DNA from: Paractinoplanes deccanensis
GTDB taxonomy: Bacteria; Actinomycetota; Actinomycetes; Mycobacteriales; Micromonosporaceae
Length of the DNA stretch: 64,000 nucleotides
Reading direction: 5' to 3'
Assembly (NCBI RefSeq): GCF_016862115.1
Contig: NZ_BOMI01000090.1
Location: 1 to 64,000, forward strand
The number at the start of each line of letters is the position of its first letter. Position 1 is the stretch's first letter. The notes below the pieces were generated by a model, which had not been told where the DNA came from, did no database searches, and was given only the letters and a program-made list of their open reading frames with translations. Made by a program: the position numbers and the translations under genes. Shown piece after piece: positions 17,084 through 25,164 of this stretch.

Positions 17084-18778
17084 TCAGCTCATGCGATGCA
17101 GCACAGCCCGGAACCGGTCGAGCTCGCGGCGCCGCCGCTCCAGCGTCATCGCGAGCGCCACCAGCACCAGCCCGGCCGCCGCCAGCGGGATCCAGCGCGG
17201 CAGCAGGTCCCACACCGGCGCCAGCTCGTGCAGCGCGACCAGCGCGACCGCCCCGCCACCGAGCAGCACCGGCGCGCGCATCCCGGCACGGACCCCGGCC
17301 AGCACGATCACCAGCGCGCCGGCGCCGAGCAGGAGGCGGCGCAGGTGCTGCCCGTCGCCCGCGAAGATCGAGATCAGGCTCGGCGCGAGCGCCACCACCA
17401 GGACCGGGCCGTAGGCGGTCCAGCTTCCCGCCGCCGGGCGAGCCCGCCGGACGAGGATTCCCGCGGTGAGGGCGACGCTCGCGGCCGTCAGGGTGTACGC
17501 CTCCAGCACCGTCACCCGCTCCCGCGCGACCAGCAGCACCACCGCGTCGGCCAGCACCGCGTGCGCCCCGAGCAGCGCCACCGGCCGGCGCCACTCGACC
17601 GGCACCAGCGCGACGGCCGCCGCGACCAGCAGCGCGAGCGCCACCGGAGGCGACCAGCCGACCCGGGCGGTGACCACCTCGTCCACGGTCGCCACGACCA
17701 CCACCACGGCGAGCACCACCCCGGCGGCCAGTCCCCCGGCGCGCGCACCCCGCGCCACGACCAGCGGCAGCCGCGCGGCGACGGCGCCGACCAGCACGGC
17801 GGCGGCCAGCGTCACCGCGGCCGCGTCGGCCGGCCCGGGCAACGGGCTCGCCAGCACGGCGACCCGGCCGGCCGCGACCACGAACGCCGCCACCAGCAGC
17901 GCCGCCGCGACCGCCCGCGCGATCCGCTGCCGGGCCACCACCGAGCCCGCGACCACGACGAGCGCCGCGCCGAGCAGACCGGCCGCCGGACCGGCCGCGC
18001 CGAGGACCTCGTCCGCCACGGCCAGCCCGATCAGGGCACACGAGGCGGCGATCAGCACAGCCACCCCACCGGTGACGCAGGCGGCCACGCGCAGCCGTCC
18101 CGCGGCCAGCACGCCCACGTCGAGCGCCGCCACGCCCACGAAGGCGAACGCCCACCCGGCGAGGCCCGGCTCGGCGATCGCGGCGAGCAGCGGGAGCACC
18201 GGCTGCCCCGCGAGCAGGGCGGCATACCGCGGTGCGACGAGCCCCGTCGAGCGCCCGTAGACCACGGCGACCGTGGCGGCGACGGCGCAGACGGCTGCCG
18301 CGTACGCCCGAACGGATCCGAACGCGTACACGTGCCAGACGGCGTACCCGTCAAGAAGCGTGAGCAGAACGCCCACCGCGGCGAACGTCTCGGCGGTGGC
18401 CGTCAGGCCGCGCCGCAGCACCAGCGGCGGCACCGCGAGCATCACCGCCGTGAACCCGGCCAGCACCACGGCCCGGCCCGCATCGCCGAACTGCGCCCAC
18501 GCGACCGCCGTGAACACGACGGCGGCCACCGCCAGCAGCAGGCCGCCCAGCAGGAACAGGACGGTCTGGACGCCCCGGCCGGCCGGCTGCGGCGCCGCCA
18601 TCCGCGCGCGCATCCGGGCGTCGGCCGCGTGGCGCCGCCGCCACGCCTGCTCGATCGCCGCCTCGATCCCCGTCACCGTGTGCCGGGCCGCCGCCAGCCG
18701 GCGGATCAGCTCGCTGATCTCGGCGTCCGCCCGGGCCACCTCGATCGCGTCGGGGTCCGGGCCATGGTTGTCGGTCAC
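17084..18778 (-). CDS. Multi-pass membrane protein, SCO7613 C-terminal-domain type
   Basis: 564-residue protein with a polar helical N-terminus (~70 residues) and then roughly 16-18 hydrophobic segments very rich in Ala and Val. The stretch LLLAVAAVVFTAVAW followed by RRGLTATAET and LLDGYAVW matches my memory of the SCO7613 C-terminal-type actinobacterial membrane proteins, whose function is unknown. GTG 18778 is preferred because GAGGAT precedes it by eight bases; a longer start at 18820 is possible. It is divergent from the ABC ATPase gene at 18859. Confidence 0.8.
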   Translation of the reverse strand: MTDNHGPDPDAIEVARADAEISELIRRLAAARHTVTGIEAAIEQAWRRRHAADARMRARMAAPQPAGRGVQTVLFLLGGLLLAVAAVVFTAVAWAQFGDAGRAVVLAGFTAVMLAVPPLVLRRGLTATAETFAAVGVLLTLLDGYAVWHVYAFGSVRAYAAAVCAVAATVAVVYGRSTGLVAPRYAALLAGQPVLPLLAAIAEPGLAGWAFAFVGVAALDVGVLAAGRLRVAACVTGGVAVLIAASCALIGLAVADEVLGAAGPAAGLLGAALVVVAGSVVARQRIARAVAAALLVAAFVVAAGRVAVLASPLPGPADAAAVTLAAAVLVGAVAARLPLVVARGARAGGLAAGVVLAVVVVVATVDEVVTARVGWSPPVALALLVAAAVALVPVEWRRPVALLGAHAVLADAVVLLVARERVTVLEAYTLTAASVALTAGILVRRARPAAGSWTAYGPVLVVALAPSLISIFAGDGQHLRRLLLGAGALVIVLAGVRAGMRAPVLLGGGAVALVALHELAPVWDLLPRWIPLAAAGLVLVALAMTLERRRRELDRFRAVLHRMS

Positions 18779-18858
18779 GCCGTCGATCCTCGTCGCGGCG
18801 GTGACACAGCGGATGAGCACGCGTACTCACTTGACGCGGAACGGAATAATGCCCGTCG

Positions 18859-19737
18859 ATGATCGAGATTCGCGAGCTGACGAAGACGTACGGCGGCATC
18901 GACGCCGTCAAGGACGTCACGTTCACCGCCTCGCCGGGCCGCGTGACCGGGTTCCTCGGGATGAACGGGTCCGGCAAGACCACGACCCTGCGCGTGCTGC
19001 TCGGCCTGAGCCGCGCCACCTCCGGCGCGGCGCTGATCAACGGCCGCCGCTACCGCGACCTCGACAAGCCGCTCACCCAGGTGGGTGCCGTCCTCGAACA
19101 GGGCATCAGCCATCCGGGCCAGACCGGCCGCAGCCACCTGCGCACCCAGGCTTTGCTGTGCGGCGCCGGCCGCGACCGGGTCGAGGAGCTTCTGGAGTAC
19201 GTCGGGCTGGCCGACGCGGGCGGCAAGCGCACCGGCGACTACTCGCTCGGCATGCGGCAGCGGCTCGCCGTGGCGACCGCGATGCTCGGCGGCCCTCAGG
19301 TGCTGGTGCTCGACGAGCCGGCGAACGGCCTCGACCCGTCCGGCATGGCCTGGCTGCGCGGCCTGCTCCGCGACCACGCCGCGGCGGGTGGCACCGTGCT
19401 GATCTCCAGCCACCTGCTCGGCGAGCTCGAACAGCTGGTCGACGACGTGGTGATCATCGCGGGCGGCCGGGTACGCCTGACCGAGCCCCTCGAGGCCCTG
19501 ACCGGCCGGCAGACGATGCGACTGCGGGTGCGCGGCCGGGATCCGCGCGTCCTGTGGGCCGCCTTCGAACGCGCGGGCGCCGAGGTGACCACGGACGGGC
19601 AGGTGCTGCACGTGACCGGCCTGACCCCGGAGGACGCCGGCGAGATCGCGTACGCCGTCCAGCAGCCCGTCTACGAACTGGCCCTGGACGTCCCGACGCT
19701 GGAACAGATCTTCTTCGAGCTGGCGGGCGCCGCATGA
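18859..19737 (+). CDS. ABC-2 exporter ATPase
   Basis: ABC ATPase of 292 residues: Walker A GMNGSGKTTT, signature variant YSLGMRQRL (GMRQ as in drug and lantibiotic exporters), Walker B VLVLDEP and switch His in ISSHLL. The C-terminal ~70 residues are the accessory domain seen in CcmA/DrrA-like ATPases. It works with the permease encoded at 19734, whose ATG overlaps this stop. The substrate is unknown. Confidence 0.9.
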   Translation: MIEIRELTKTYGGIDAVKDVTFTASPGRVTGFLGMNGSGKTTTLRVLLGLSRATSGAALINGRRYRDLDKPLTQVGAVLEQGISHPGQTGRSHLRTQALLCGAGRDRVEELLEYVGLADAGGKRTGDYSLGMRQRLAVATAMLGGPQVLVLDEPANGLDPSGMAWLRGLLRDHAAAGGTVLISSHLLGELEQLVDDVVIIAGGRVRLTEPLEALTGRQTMRLRVRGRDPRVLWAAFERAGAEVTTDGQVLHVTGLTPEDAGEIAYAVQQPVYELALDVPTLEQIFFELAGAA

Positions 19738-20336
19738 TCGCCGTGGTGCGCAGCGAGCTCTACCGGACCCTCTCGATCCGCTCCAGCTGGGTGTCGATCG
19801 CCGGCACGATCACGCTCGGCGTGCTGTTCAGCTTCCTCAGCGCCGACTTCTGGTCGCTCTTCGCCGGGCTGGGCGCCTTCGGCATCGCGGTGGTGACCAC
19901 CTCGGCGCACTACCAGCACCGCACGGCCATGCTGCTCTTCCTCGGCCGCCCGCGGCGCCTGCAGGTGCTGGCGGCCCAATGCGTGGCGGCGGTGCTGGTG
20001 GCCCTGGCGCTCGCCCTGATCAGCGGCCTCACCCTGATCAATCCCCAGGACATCCGCCAGTTCACCGGCACCATCGTCGCGGTGCCCCTGATCGCCCTGT
20101 ACGGGGTGGCGAACGCGACGGTGGTGCGCAAGCCGCTGTGGCTCTTCGTCGGCTACATCTCGTGGATCACGTTCGTCGAGGGGCTGCTCGGCAAGCTGAA
20201 GGACCCGTGGCCGTTCACGTCGTTCCTCGACGCGGCCAGCGGCAAGCCGGACGGCCTGCTCCACTTCACCCTGTGGACCCTGCTGGCCATGGCCGGAGCC
20301 GTCTGGAGCATCCGGCGAGATCTTTCCGGCGATTAG
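19734..20336 (+). CDS. ABC-2 type permease
   Basis: 200-residue integral membrane protein with about six hydrophobic segments, starting with the cytoplasmic VRSELYRTLSIRSSW stretch typical of ABC-2 permeases. The ATGA overlap with the ATPase gene shows the pair is translated together. It is a short permease and probably acts as a dimer. Confidence 0.87.
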   Translation: MIAVVRSELYRTLSIRSSWVSIAGTITLGVLFSFLSADFWSLFAGLGAFGIAVVTTSAHYQHRTAMLLFLGRPRRLQVLAAQCVAAVLVALALALISGLTLINPQDIRQFTGTIVAVPLIALYGVANATVVRKPLWLFVGYISWITFVEGLLGKLKDPWPFTSFLDAASGKPDGLLHFTLWTLLAMAGAVWSIRRDLSGD

Positions 20337-20337
20337 A

Positions 20338-20365
20338 TGTCACAACCGCGGGGGCTGCTCACGTC
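20338..20365 (+). promoter_or_regulatory. ECF41-type promoter of the oxidoreductase-sigma operon
   Basis: TGTCACA (20338-20344), a 17-base spacer, then CGTC (20362-20365), eight bases before the ATG at 20374. This is the published promoter pattern of ECF41 sigma factors, and the operon encodes one. The short distance to the ATG implies a very short or absent leader. Confidence 0.8.
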
Positions 20366-20373
20366 TCGCGGGC

Positions 20374-21489
20374 ATGAACATTCTCATTCTGGGTGCCGGA
20401 TACGCCGGACTGGCCGCTACCACCAACCTGGCGGGCCGTCTGCGCCGCCGCGACGACGTACGGATCACGCTGGTGAACGCCGAGGAGCGGTTCACCGAAC
20501 GCCTTCGCCTGCACATGACCGCCGCCGGCCGGGCGACCGCGGAGCTCAGCATCCCCGAGCTGCTCAAGGACAGCCGGGTCCGCTTCGTCCGGGGCCGGGT
20601 GACCGGCCTGGCCGACGGCGTCGCCTCCGTCGACGGTGAGCCGCTCCCCTACGACAAGCTCGTCTTCGCGCTCGGCTCCGCGGTCGAGGCGCCCGACCAC
20701 ACGTACACGCTCAACAGCTGGACCGAGGCGCGGGCGCTGCCGCAACGCCTGACCGGGCCCGTGGTGGTCTGCGGCAGCGGCCTGACCGGCGTCGAGGCGG
20801 CCGCCGAGATCGCCGAGGCGCACCCCGGCGTCCCGGTCACGCTGATCGGCCGCGAGGCCCCGGGGGCCTCGATGTCGGTCAAGGCCCGTGCGCACCTCAC
20901 GGCCGCGTTGACCCGATTGGGGGTGCGGGTGCTGAGCGGCGTCACGGTCGACAAGGTCCTGCCGGACAGCGTGGTGCTGGACGACGGGACGCCGGTGCCC
21001 TCGGACTACACGCTCTGGACCGCGGGCGTGCAGGCCTCGCCCCTCGCCGCGCGGGCCGGCTTCACGGTCGACGACCACGGGCGCATCGTCACCGACGAGA
21101 GCCTGCGCTCGGTGTCGCACCCCGACGTCTACGCCGTCGGCGACGCCGCCCACATCCGGCAGCGCTACGGCGTCATGCACGGCACCTGCCAGGGCGGCAT
21201 GCCGACCGGCGTGCACGCGGCCATGTCGATCGCCCGCGAGCTCGACGGCAAGCGGCCCAAGCGGTTCCGGTTCGGCTACTTCCACATGCCGGTGAGCCTC
21301 GGCCGCGGCGACGCGGTGGTGCAGTTCACCCGTCCCGACGACAGCCCGCGCCGCGCCTACCTGTCCGGCCGAGCGGCCGTACGGTACAAGGAGACGGTGA
21401 CCGCGAGCCCCTGGCCGACCTTCCGCCGCATGCTGCGCATGCCCCGATCCGCCTCGTTCTGGACCCACGGCGGGCGGTACACCCGGTGA
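20374..21489 (+). CDS. FAD/NAD(P)-dependent oxidoreductase (NDH-2-like)
   Basis: Pyridine-nucleotide-disulfide-type oxidoreductase of 371 residues. The N-terminal FAD dinucleotide fold is ILGAGYAGLA, the NAD(P) fold is VVCGSGLTGVEAAAE, and the second FAD contact is YAVGDAA. It lacks a redox CXXC pair and resembles type II NADH dehydrogenases and AIF-like reductases. It is the first gene of an operon with an ECF41 sigma factor, which typically sits beside oxidoreductase, carboxymuconolactone-decarboxylase or epimerase genes that it controls. Confidence 0.88.
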   Translation: MNILILGAGYAGLAATTNLAGRLRRRDDVRITLVNAEERFTERLRLHMTAAGRATAELSIPELLKDSRVRFVRGRVTGLADGVASVDGEPLPYDKLVFALGSAVEAPDHTYTLNSWTEARALPQRLTGPVVVCGSGLTGVEAAAEIAEAHPGVPVTLIGREAPGASMSVKARAHLTAALTRLGVRVLSGVTVDKVLPDSVVLDDGTPVPSDYTLWTAGVQASPLAARAGFTVDDHGRIVTDESLRSVSHPDVYAVGDAAHIRQRYGVMHGTCQGGMPTGVHAAMSIARELDGKRPKRFRFGYFHMPVSLGRGDAVVQFTRPDDSPRRAYLSGRAAVRYKETVTASPWPTFRRMLRMPRSASFWTHGGRYTR

Positions 21490-22355
21490 CCTCCGCCTTC
21501 GACGACTACCGCAACCTGCTGTTCGCGGTCGCCTACCGCATCCTCGGCTCGGCCTCCGACGCCGAGGACGCGGTGCAGGACGCCTGGCTGAAGTGGTCGG
21601 CCGCGGACCGCTCGGGCGTCAGCGACCCCAAGGCCTACCTGACCCGCATCGTCACCAACGTCGCGATGGACCAGCTGCGCTCGACCCGGCGGCAGCGCGA
21701 GACGTACGTGGGGCCGTGGCTGCCCGAGCCGATCCTGACCACCGCGGAGACGGCCGACGCCGACTCGGTGTCGATGGCGATGCTGGTCGTGCTCGAGTCG
21801 CTGAGCCCGCTCGAGAGGGCGGTCTTCGTGCTGCGCGAGGTCTTCGACTTCGGCTACGCCGAGATCGCGGCGGCGGTGGAACGCTCCGAGGCCGCGGTGC
21901 GCCAGGCCGCGCACCGGGCCCGGGAGCACGTGCAGGCGCGGCGGCCCCGGTTCGCGGCCGATCGGGGGCGGCAGCGCGAGGTCACCGACCGGTTCCTGGC
22001 CGCGGCCTCCGGCGGCGACATCAACACCCTGATGGAGCTGCTGGCGCCGGACGTCACGCTCTGGACCGACGGCGGTGGCAAGGTGCGCCAGGCGCTGCGG
22101 CCGGTGCTCGGCGCCGAGAAGGTGGCCACCTGGCTCGCGGCGGTCTCCCGGACCTCGTACGAGGGAGTCACCCCGGCCGAGATGACGGTGACCGTCACCG
22201 AGGTCAACGGCGGGTACGGCCTGGTCTTCACCGGCGCCGGCCGGGTCATCTCGACGCTCACCTTCTCGTACGACGCGGCCGGCCGGATCGCCGAGATCCA
22301 CAACGTGGCCAATCCGGACAAGCTACGCGCCGTGGCCAGCGGCGTCCCACATTGA
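21486..22355 (+). CDS. ECF41-family sigma factor (SigJ-like)
   Basis: 289-residue RNA polymerase sigma factor. Regions 2 and 4 occupy residues ~5-155. A C-terminal SnoaL/NTF2-like extension follows, which in ECF41 proteins tunes activity in place of an anti-sigma factor. The family hallmarks are all present: WLPEP (78-82), DGGGK (195-199) and NPDKL (276-280). The GTG start overlaps the oxidoreductase stop as GTGA. The expected promoter is present at 20338, so autoregulation is likely. Confidence 0.93.
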   Translation: MTSAFDDYRNLLFAVAYRILGSASDAEDAVQDAWLKWSAADRSGVSDPKAYLTRIVTNVAMDQLRSTRRQRETYVGPWLPEPILTTAETADADSVSMAMLVVLESLSPLERAVFVLREVFDFGYAEIAAAVERSEAAVRQAAHRAREHVQARRPRFAADRGRQREVTDRFLAAASGGDINTLMELLAPDVTLWTDGGGKVRQALRPVLGAEKVATWLAAVSRTSYEGVTPAEMTVTVTEVNGGYGLVFTGAGRVISTLTFSYDAAGRIAEIHNVANPDKLRAVASGVPH

Positions 22356-22727
22356 CCACTTCTCCACGGTTATCTCGATGTAGGGGCCCGCGGGCGCGGC
22401 CGCCCGGTACTGCTCGTACTTGGCGATCAACTCGGGCAGGCCGGCGGGCTCGTCCTCGCGGACCCGGGCCACGCCGTCCGCCCGCACCCACCAGAGGTGG
22501 CGCCAATCGCTGTCGTAGTGGTCCACCAGGACGCTGACCCGCGGCTCGGCGGCGATGTTGGCCAGCCGCTTGAGCGCCCGGCTGCGCTTCGGCTTGCCGT
22601 CCACCGCCGAGATGATCACGTCGCCGGCCAGGGCGAAAACGATCGGCACGAGATGCGGCGCCCCGTCCGCCGCCACCGTGGCCAGGCGGGCCACCGGCCG
22701 CCCGGCGAAACGCTCCGCCGGCGTCAC
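22323..22727 (-). CDS. PPOX-class F420-dependent oxidoreductase (TIGR03668-like)
   Basis: 134-residue split-barrel flavin/F420-binding protein. PVARLATVAADGAPHLVPIV is the conserved first strand pair, followed by SRALKRLANI and the VDHYDSDWRHLWWVR stretch typical of this subgroup. The GTG start overlaps the stop of the LLM gene as GTGA, so the two F420 enzymes form an operon. Its 3' end overlaps the convergent ECF41 gene by 33 bases. Confidence 0.88.
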   Translation of the reverse strand: MTPAERFAGRPVARLATVAADGAPHLVPIVFALAGDVIISAVDGKPKRSRALKRLANIAAEPRVSVLVDHYDSDWRHLWWVRADGVARVREDEPAGLPELIAKYEQYRAAAPAGPYIEITVEKWSMWDAAGHGA

Positions 22728-23554
22728 CGGCCGACCAGCTCCCCGATCGCCTTCTCCCACTTCTCCAGCGCCGGCTCCACCACACTCCACGGGCCGGACG
22801 GCAGCCACACCGACGCCCGCTCGATGCCCGCCTCGGCGCACTGCTCGAGCGCCTTCGGGTCGGCGGGCACGCTCAGCATCTGGATCTGGATGTACCGGTC
22901 CGCCTTCGCCCGCAACTCCGCGACCCGGGCGGCGATGTTGTCGTCACGCCACTGCGGGAACCAGCCGTCGCCGTACTCCAGCACCCGATCGACGACGCTC
23001 GCGCCGCCCCCGCCGATCAGCACCGGCGGATGCGGCTTCTGCGCGGGCTTCGGCCACGACCAGATCCGGTCGAAGTTCACGAACTCGCCGTGGAAAGTGG
23101 CCTCCTCCCGCGTCCAGATCTCCTTCATGGCCTTGATCCGCTCGCCGAAGAGCCGCACCCGCGTCCGCGGATCGGTGCCGTGGTTGCGCATCTCCTCCCG
23201 GTTCCAGCCGATGCCCACGCCGAAGTCCAGCCGCCCGCCACTGAGGTGATCCACGCTGGCCACCTCCTTCGCCGTGGTGATCGGGTCACGCTCGATCACC
23301 AGGCACACACCGGCCCCGATGCGCAGCCGGCTGGTCGCCTCGGCCGCGGCGGTCAAAGCCACAAACAGGTCGTACGTGTGTGAGTACTTCTGCGGAAGCA
23401 CGGCACCTCCCGGCCACGCCGTCTCGCGGCTCGCCGGAATGTGCGTGTGCTCGGCGAAGTAGAGGGCCGCGTGCCCCCGCTCCTCGACCCGCCGAGCGAT
23501 CTCGCCGGGCCGAACGCCGTCATGGGTGGGAAAGTAGCCGACGCCGAAGTCCAT
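22724..23554 (-). CDS. LLM-class F420-dependent oxidoreductase (TIGR03619-like)
   Basis: 276-residue luciferase-like enzyme. Family markers are ALYFAEHTHIP, TTAKEVASVDHLSGGRL, FGVGIGWNREEM and HPPVLIGGGG. It is cotranscribed with the PPOX-type F420 protein downstream. The substrate is unknown. Confidence 0.9.
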   Translation of the reverse strand: MDFGVGYFPTHDGVRPGEIARRVEERGHAALYFAEHTHIPASRETAWPGGAVLPQKYSHTYDLFVALTAAAEATSRLRIGAGVCLVIERDPITTAKEVASVDHLSGGRLDFGVGIGWNREEMRNHGTDPRTRVRLFGERIKAMKEIWTREEATFHGEFVNFDRIWSWPKPAQKPHPPVLIGGGGASVVDRVLEYGDGWFPQWRDDNIAARVAELRAKADRYIQIQMLSVPADPKALEQCAEAGIERASVWLPSGPWSVVEPALEKWEKAIGELVGR

Positions 23555-23622
23555 GGAGATGATCCTATGAACCGCCCGGCACCGCCGCGACGTGTGAGAG
23601 GAAAGCCCGGGAGGAGAGTCCC

Positions 23623-23808
23623 ATGATCCTCGCCATCGTCGCCGCCGCCTTGCTGACCGGTTTCCTGGCCGGCCTGATGTCCTTCAAGAAGACGAACGAG
23701 TACTGCGACCGCCACGGCGTGACCCGCATCTGCCCCATCTGCGCGGCGGAAGGAGCCCACTCCCACCCAGCGCCGCACCCTCGGCACGAGGTCGCTACCA
23801 GCCACTGA
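23623..23808 (+). CDS. Small membrane protein with a Cys/His-rich tail
   Basis: 61 residues: one N-terminal membrane segment (about residues 2-20), then a cytoplasmic or external tail with Cys27, a CPIC pair and several His residues (HSHPAPHPRH), a plausible metal-binding knuckle. A strong GGGAGGAGAG precedes the ATG. Not recognised as a named family. Confidence 0.7.
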   Translation: MILAIVAAALLTGFLAGLMSFKKTNEYCDRHGVTRICPICAAEGAHSHPAPHPRHEVATSH

Positions 23809-23821
23809 GCCGGCGAACGGC

Positions 23822-24426
23822 TCAGTACAGCAGGTAGGAACTCGGATCGATCCTGGCCAAGCGCCTCTTCGCCGCCTTGAGTTGCTCTTCCGCGATGCGA
23901 CGGGTCATGGGGCTGCCGACCAGCGAGAATTTGGCCTCCTGGACGTGGCCTCCATTCTCCTGACGTCGTCTTCCGCCTTGCGGATCGCCCTTTCTCGCAC
24001 GTCGTGGACGATCTCTTCACCGTCGCCGGCTCCGTGTTCCTGCTCGACGAGGTTCGATACGACACGGGGAGGCATCGCCGAGGCTCGCCTCAGACCTCGT
24101 TCCTCCTGCTTGACGCGGACCCAAGCCTCCCGCCATGGCACGACGTCGGCGTTGCCCACCATGGCAACGAGCGCCGCCACCACCTTCATGTAGTTGTCGA
24201 GCTTGGGCAGGCCACGCTTTCCACTGAGTACGTCGTTCACCGTCGAAGGTGGGACACGTCCCAGCCCGTCTCCGGTACGGCGCGATACCTCACGGACCGA
24301 CGGGTAGCCGGCGACGGTTCGGAGAAGCTGAAGCTGACGAGCCAACTCCCCGGGGTCGGCCGCAGCTCGTGGATCCGGAGTTTCCGTATCTCCTCGATCA
24401 GCCACGGATGCCGTCCTCCCGTTCAT
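23822..24426 (-). pseudogene. XRE-type DNA-binding regulator, probably frameshifted near its C-terminus
   Basis: The N-terminal frame starts at ATG 24426 and encodes an Xre-like helix-turn-helix (about residues 22-85: VREVSRRTG, PSTVNDVLSGKR, LDNYMKVVAAL). It ends after 173 residues at 23905 with a low-quality tail. A neighbouring frame continues with protein-like sequence (VQEAKFSLVGSPMTRRIAEE and onward) to a stop at 23822-23824. A one-base slip near 23950 would join them. It could be a real mutation, a sequencing error or, less likely, a programmed shift. Three GTCCGAC repeats lie just upstream. Confidence 0.6.
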
Positions 24427-24442
24427 GACACGACGACGCCCT

Positions 24443-24469
24443 GTCCGACGGCGTCCGACGATGTCCGAC
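24443..24469. promoter_or_regulatory. Three phased GTCCGAC repeats upstream of the XRE gene
   Basis: GTCCGAC occurs at 24443, 24453 and 24463, exactly ten bases apart, so all copies face one side of the helix. The reverse complement GTCGGAC is at 24527. The set starts 17 bases upstream of the XRE ATG, suiting an autoregulatory operator in the divergent promoter region. Confidence 0.6.
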
Positions 24470-24600
24470 AGCTTACGTTCATCGCCTGGTATTTCCGAGA
24501 TCGTCCGCGCCGCTTGGGTGCGGGACGTCGGACGGCTTCTCTGTGAGCAGGCCCCGACCACGGGCCGTTCGAAAGCTGCCGTCAATCGGAGATGACCACC

Positions 24601-24792
24601 ATGAAGTGGCTTGACACAGACCAGATCCTCGCCGACGTCATGCATGGAGTTGTCCGTGCTTTGGTGGCCGCCACGCTGGCGCCCTTGATACGCGTGGCCG
24701 TCCGACGGGCACGCGCCGAGCGGAGCTGCGACGGTGAGAACGGCGACCGATGCTCGGGCGAGGGGTGCCCCAGGCATCGGGGCGGCCGATAG
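24601..24792 (+). CDS. Small hypothetical protein, divergent from the XRE gene
   Basis: 63 residues: a hydrophobic helix (VVRALVAATLAPLIRVAV) and then an Arg- and Cys-rich hydrophilic tail with three Cys. GGAG lies nine bases before ATG 24601. Not recognised. It is adjacent and divergent to the XRE regulator across the GTCCGAC repeats, so it could be its target. Moderate doubt that it is translated. Confidence 0.4.
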   Translation: MKWLDTDQILADVMHGVVRALVAATLAPLIRVAVRRARAERSCDGENGDRCSGEGCPRHRGGR

Positions 24793-24825
24793 GAGAGTGT
24801 GGATCTCTCACGGAGGTGCCTGGCG

Positions 24826-25164
24826 ATGCTGCGCAAAATCGACTGCGTGATGGTGACCGTGCCCGACCTGGAGGCGGGTGCGGCCTTCTACACCGAGACC
24901 TTCGGCCTGCGGCGGCTCTGGCAGGACGAGAAGTCGATCGGCCTGGGGATGGCCGAGACCGATGCCGAGATCGTGCTGCATACCGCGCTGCTTGACGTGA
25001 GCGTGCACTACCTGGTCGATGACGTCGATGCCGCGGTTCGGGGCTATCCGGGGCGGGTGCGGACCGCGCCGTTCGACATCGCCGTCGGGCGGTGTGCTGT
25101 GGTCGAGGATCCGTTCGGCAATGCCGTCGGGATCCTCGACCTGCGCAAGGGGCTCCGGAGTTAG
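24826..25164 (+). CDS. VOC/glyoxalase-like protein
   Basis: 112-residue vicinal-oxygen-chelate fold protein: KIDCVMVTVPDLEAGAAFY at the start and VVEDPFGNAVGILDL at the end, with the usual paired beta-alpha-beta-beta-beta modules. ATG 24826 has a GGAGG site. The function cannot be specified; many such proteins bind or resist small molecules. A decayed inverted copy is at 29773. Confidence 0.85.
   Translation: MLRKIDCVMVTVPDLEAGAAFYTETFGLRRLWQDEKSIGLGMAETDAEIVLHTALLDVSVHYLVDDVDAAVRGYPGRVRTAPFDIAVGRCAVVEDPFGNAVGILDLRKGLRS

Noticed and set aside
17019..18155. N-terminal extension of the GGDEF-EAL frame
   Set aside because: Gly/Arg-rich and overlapping the membrane-protein gene in the same direction; a GGAGG site fixes the start at 17018.
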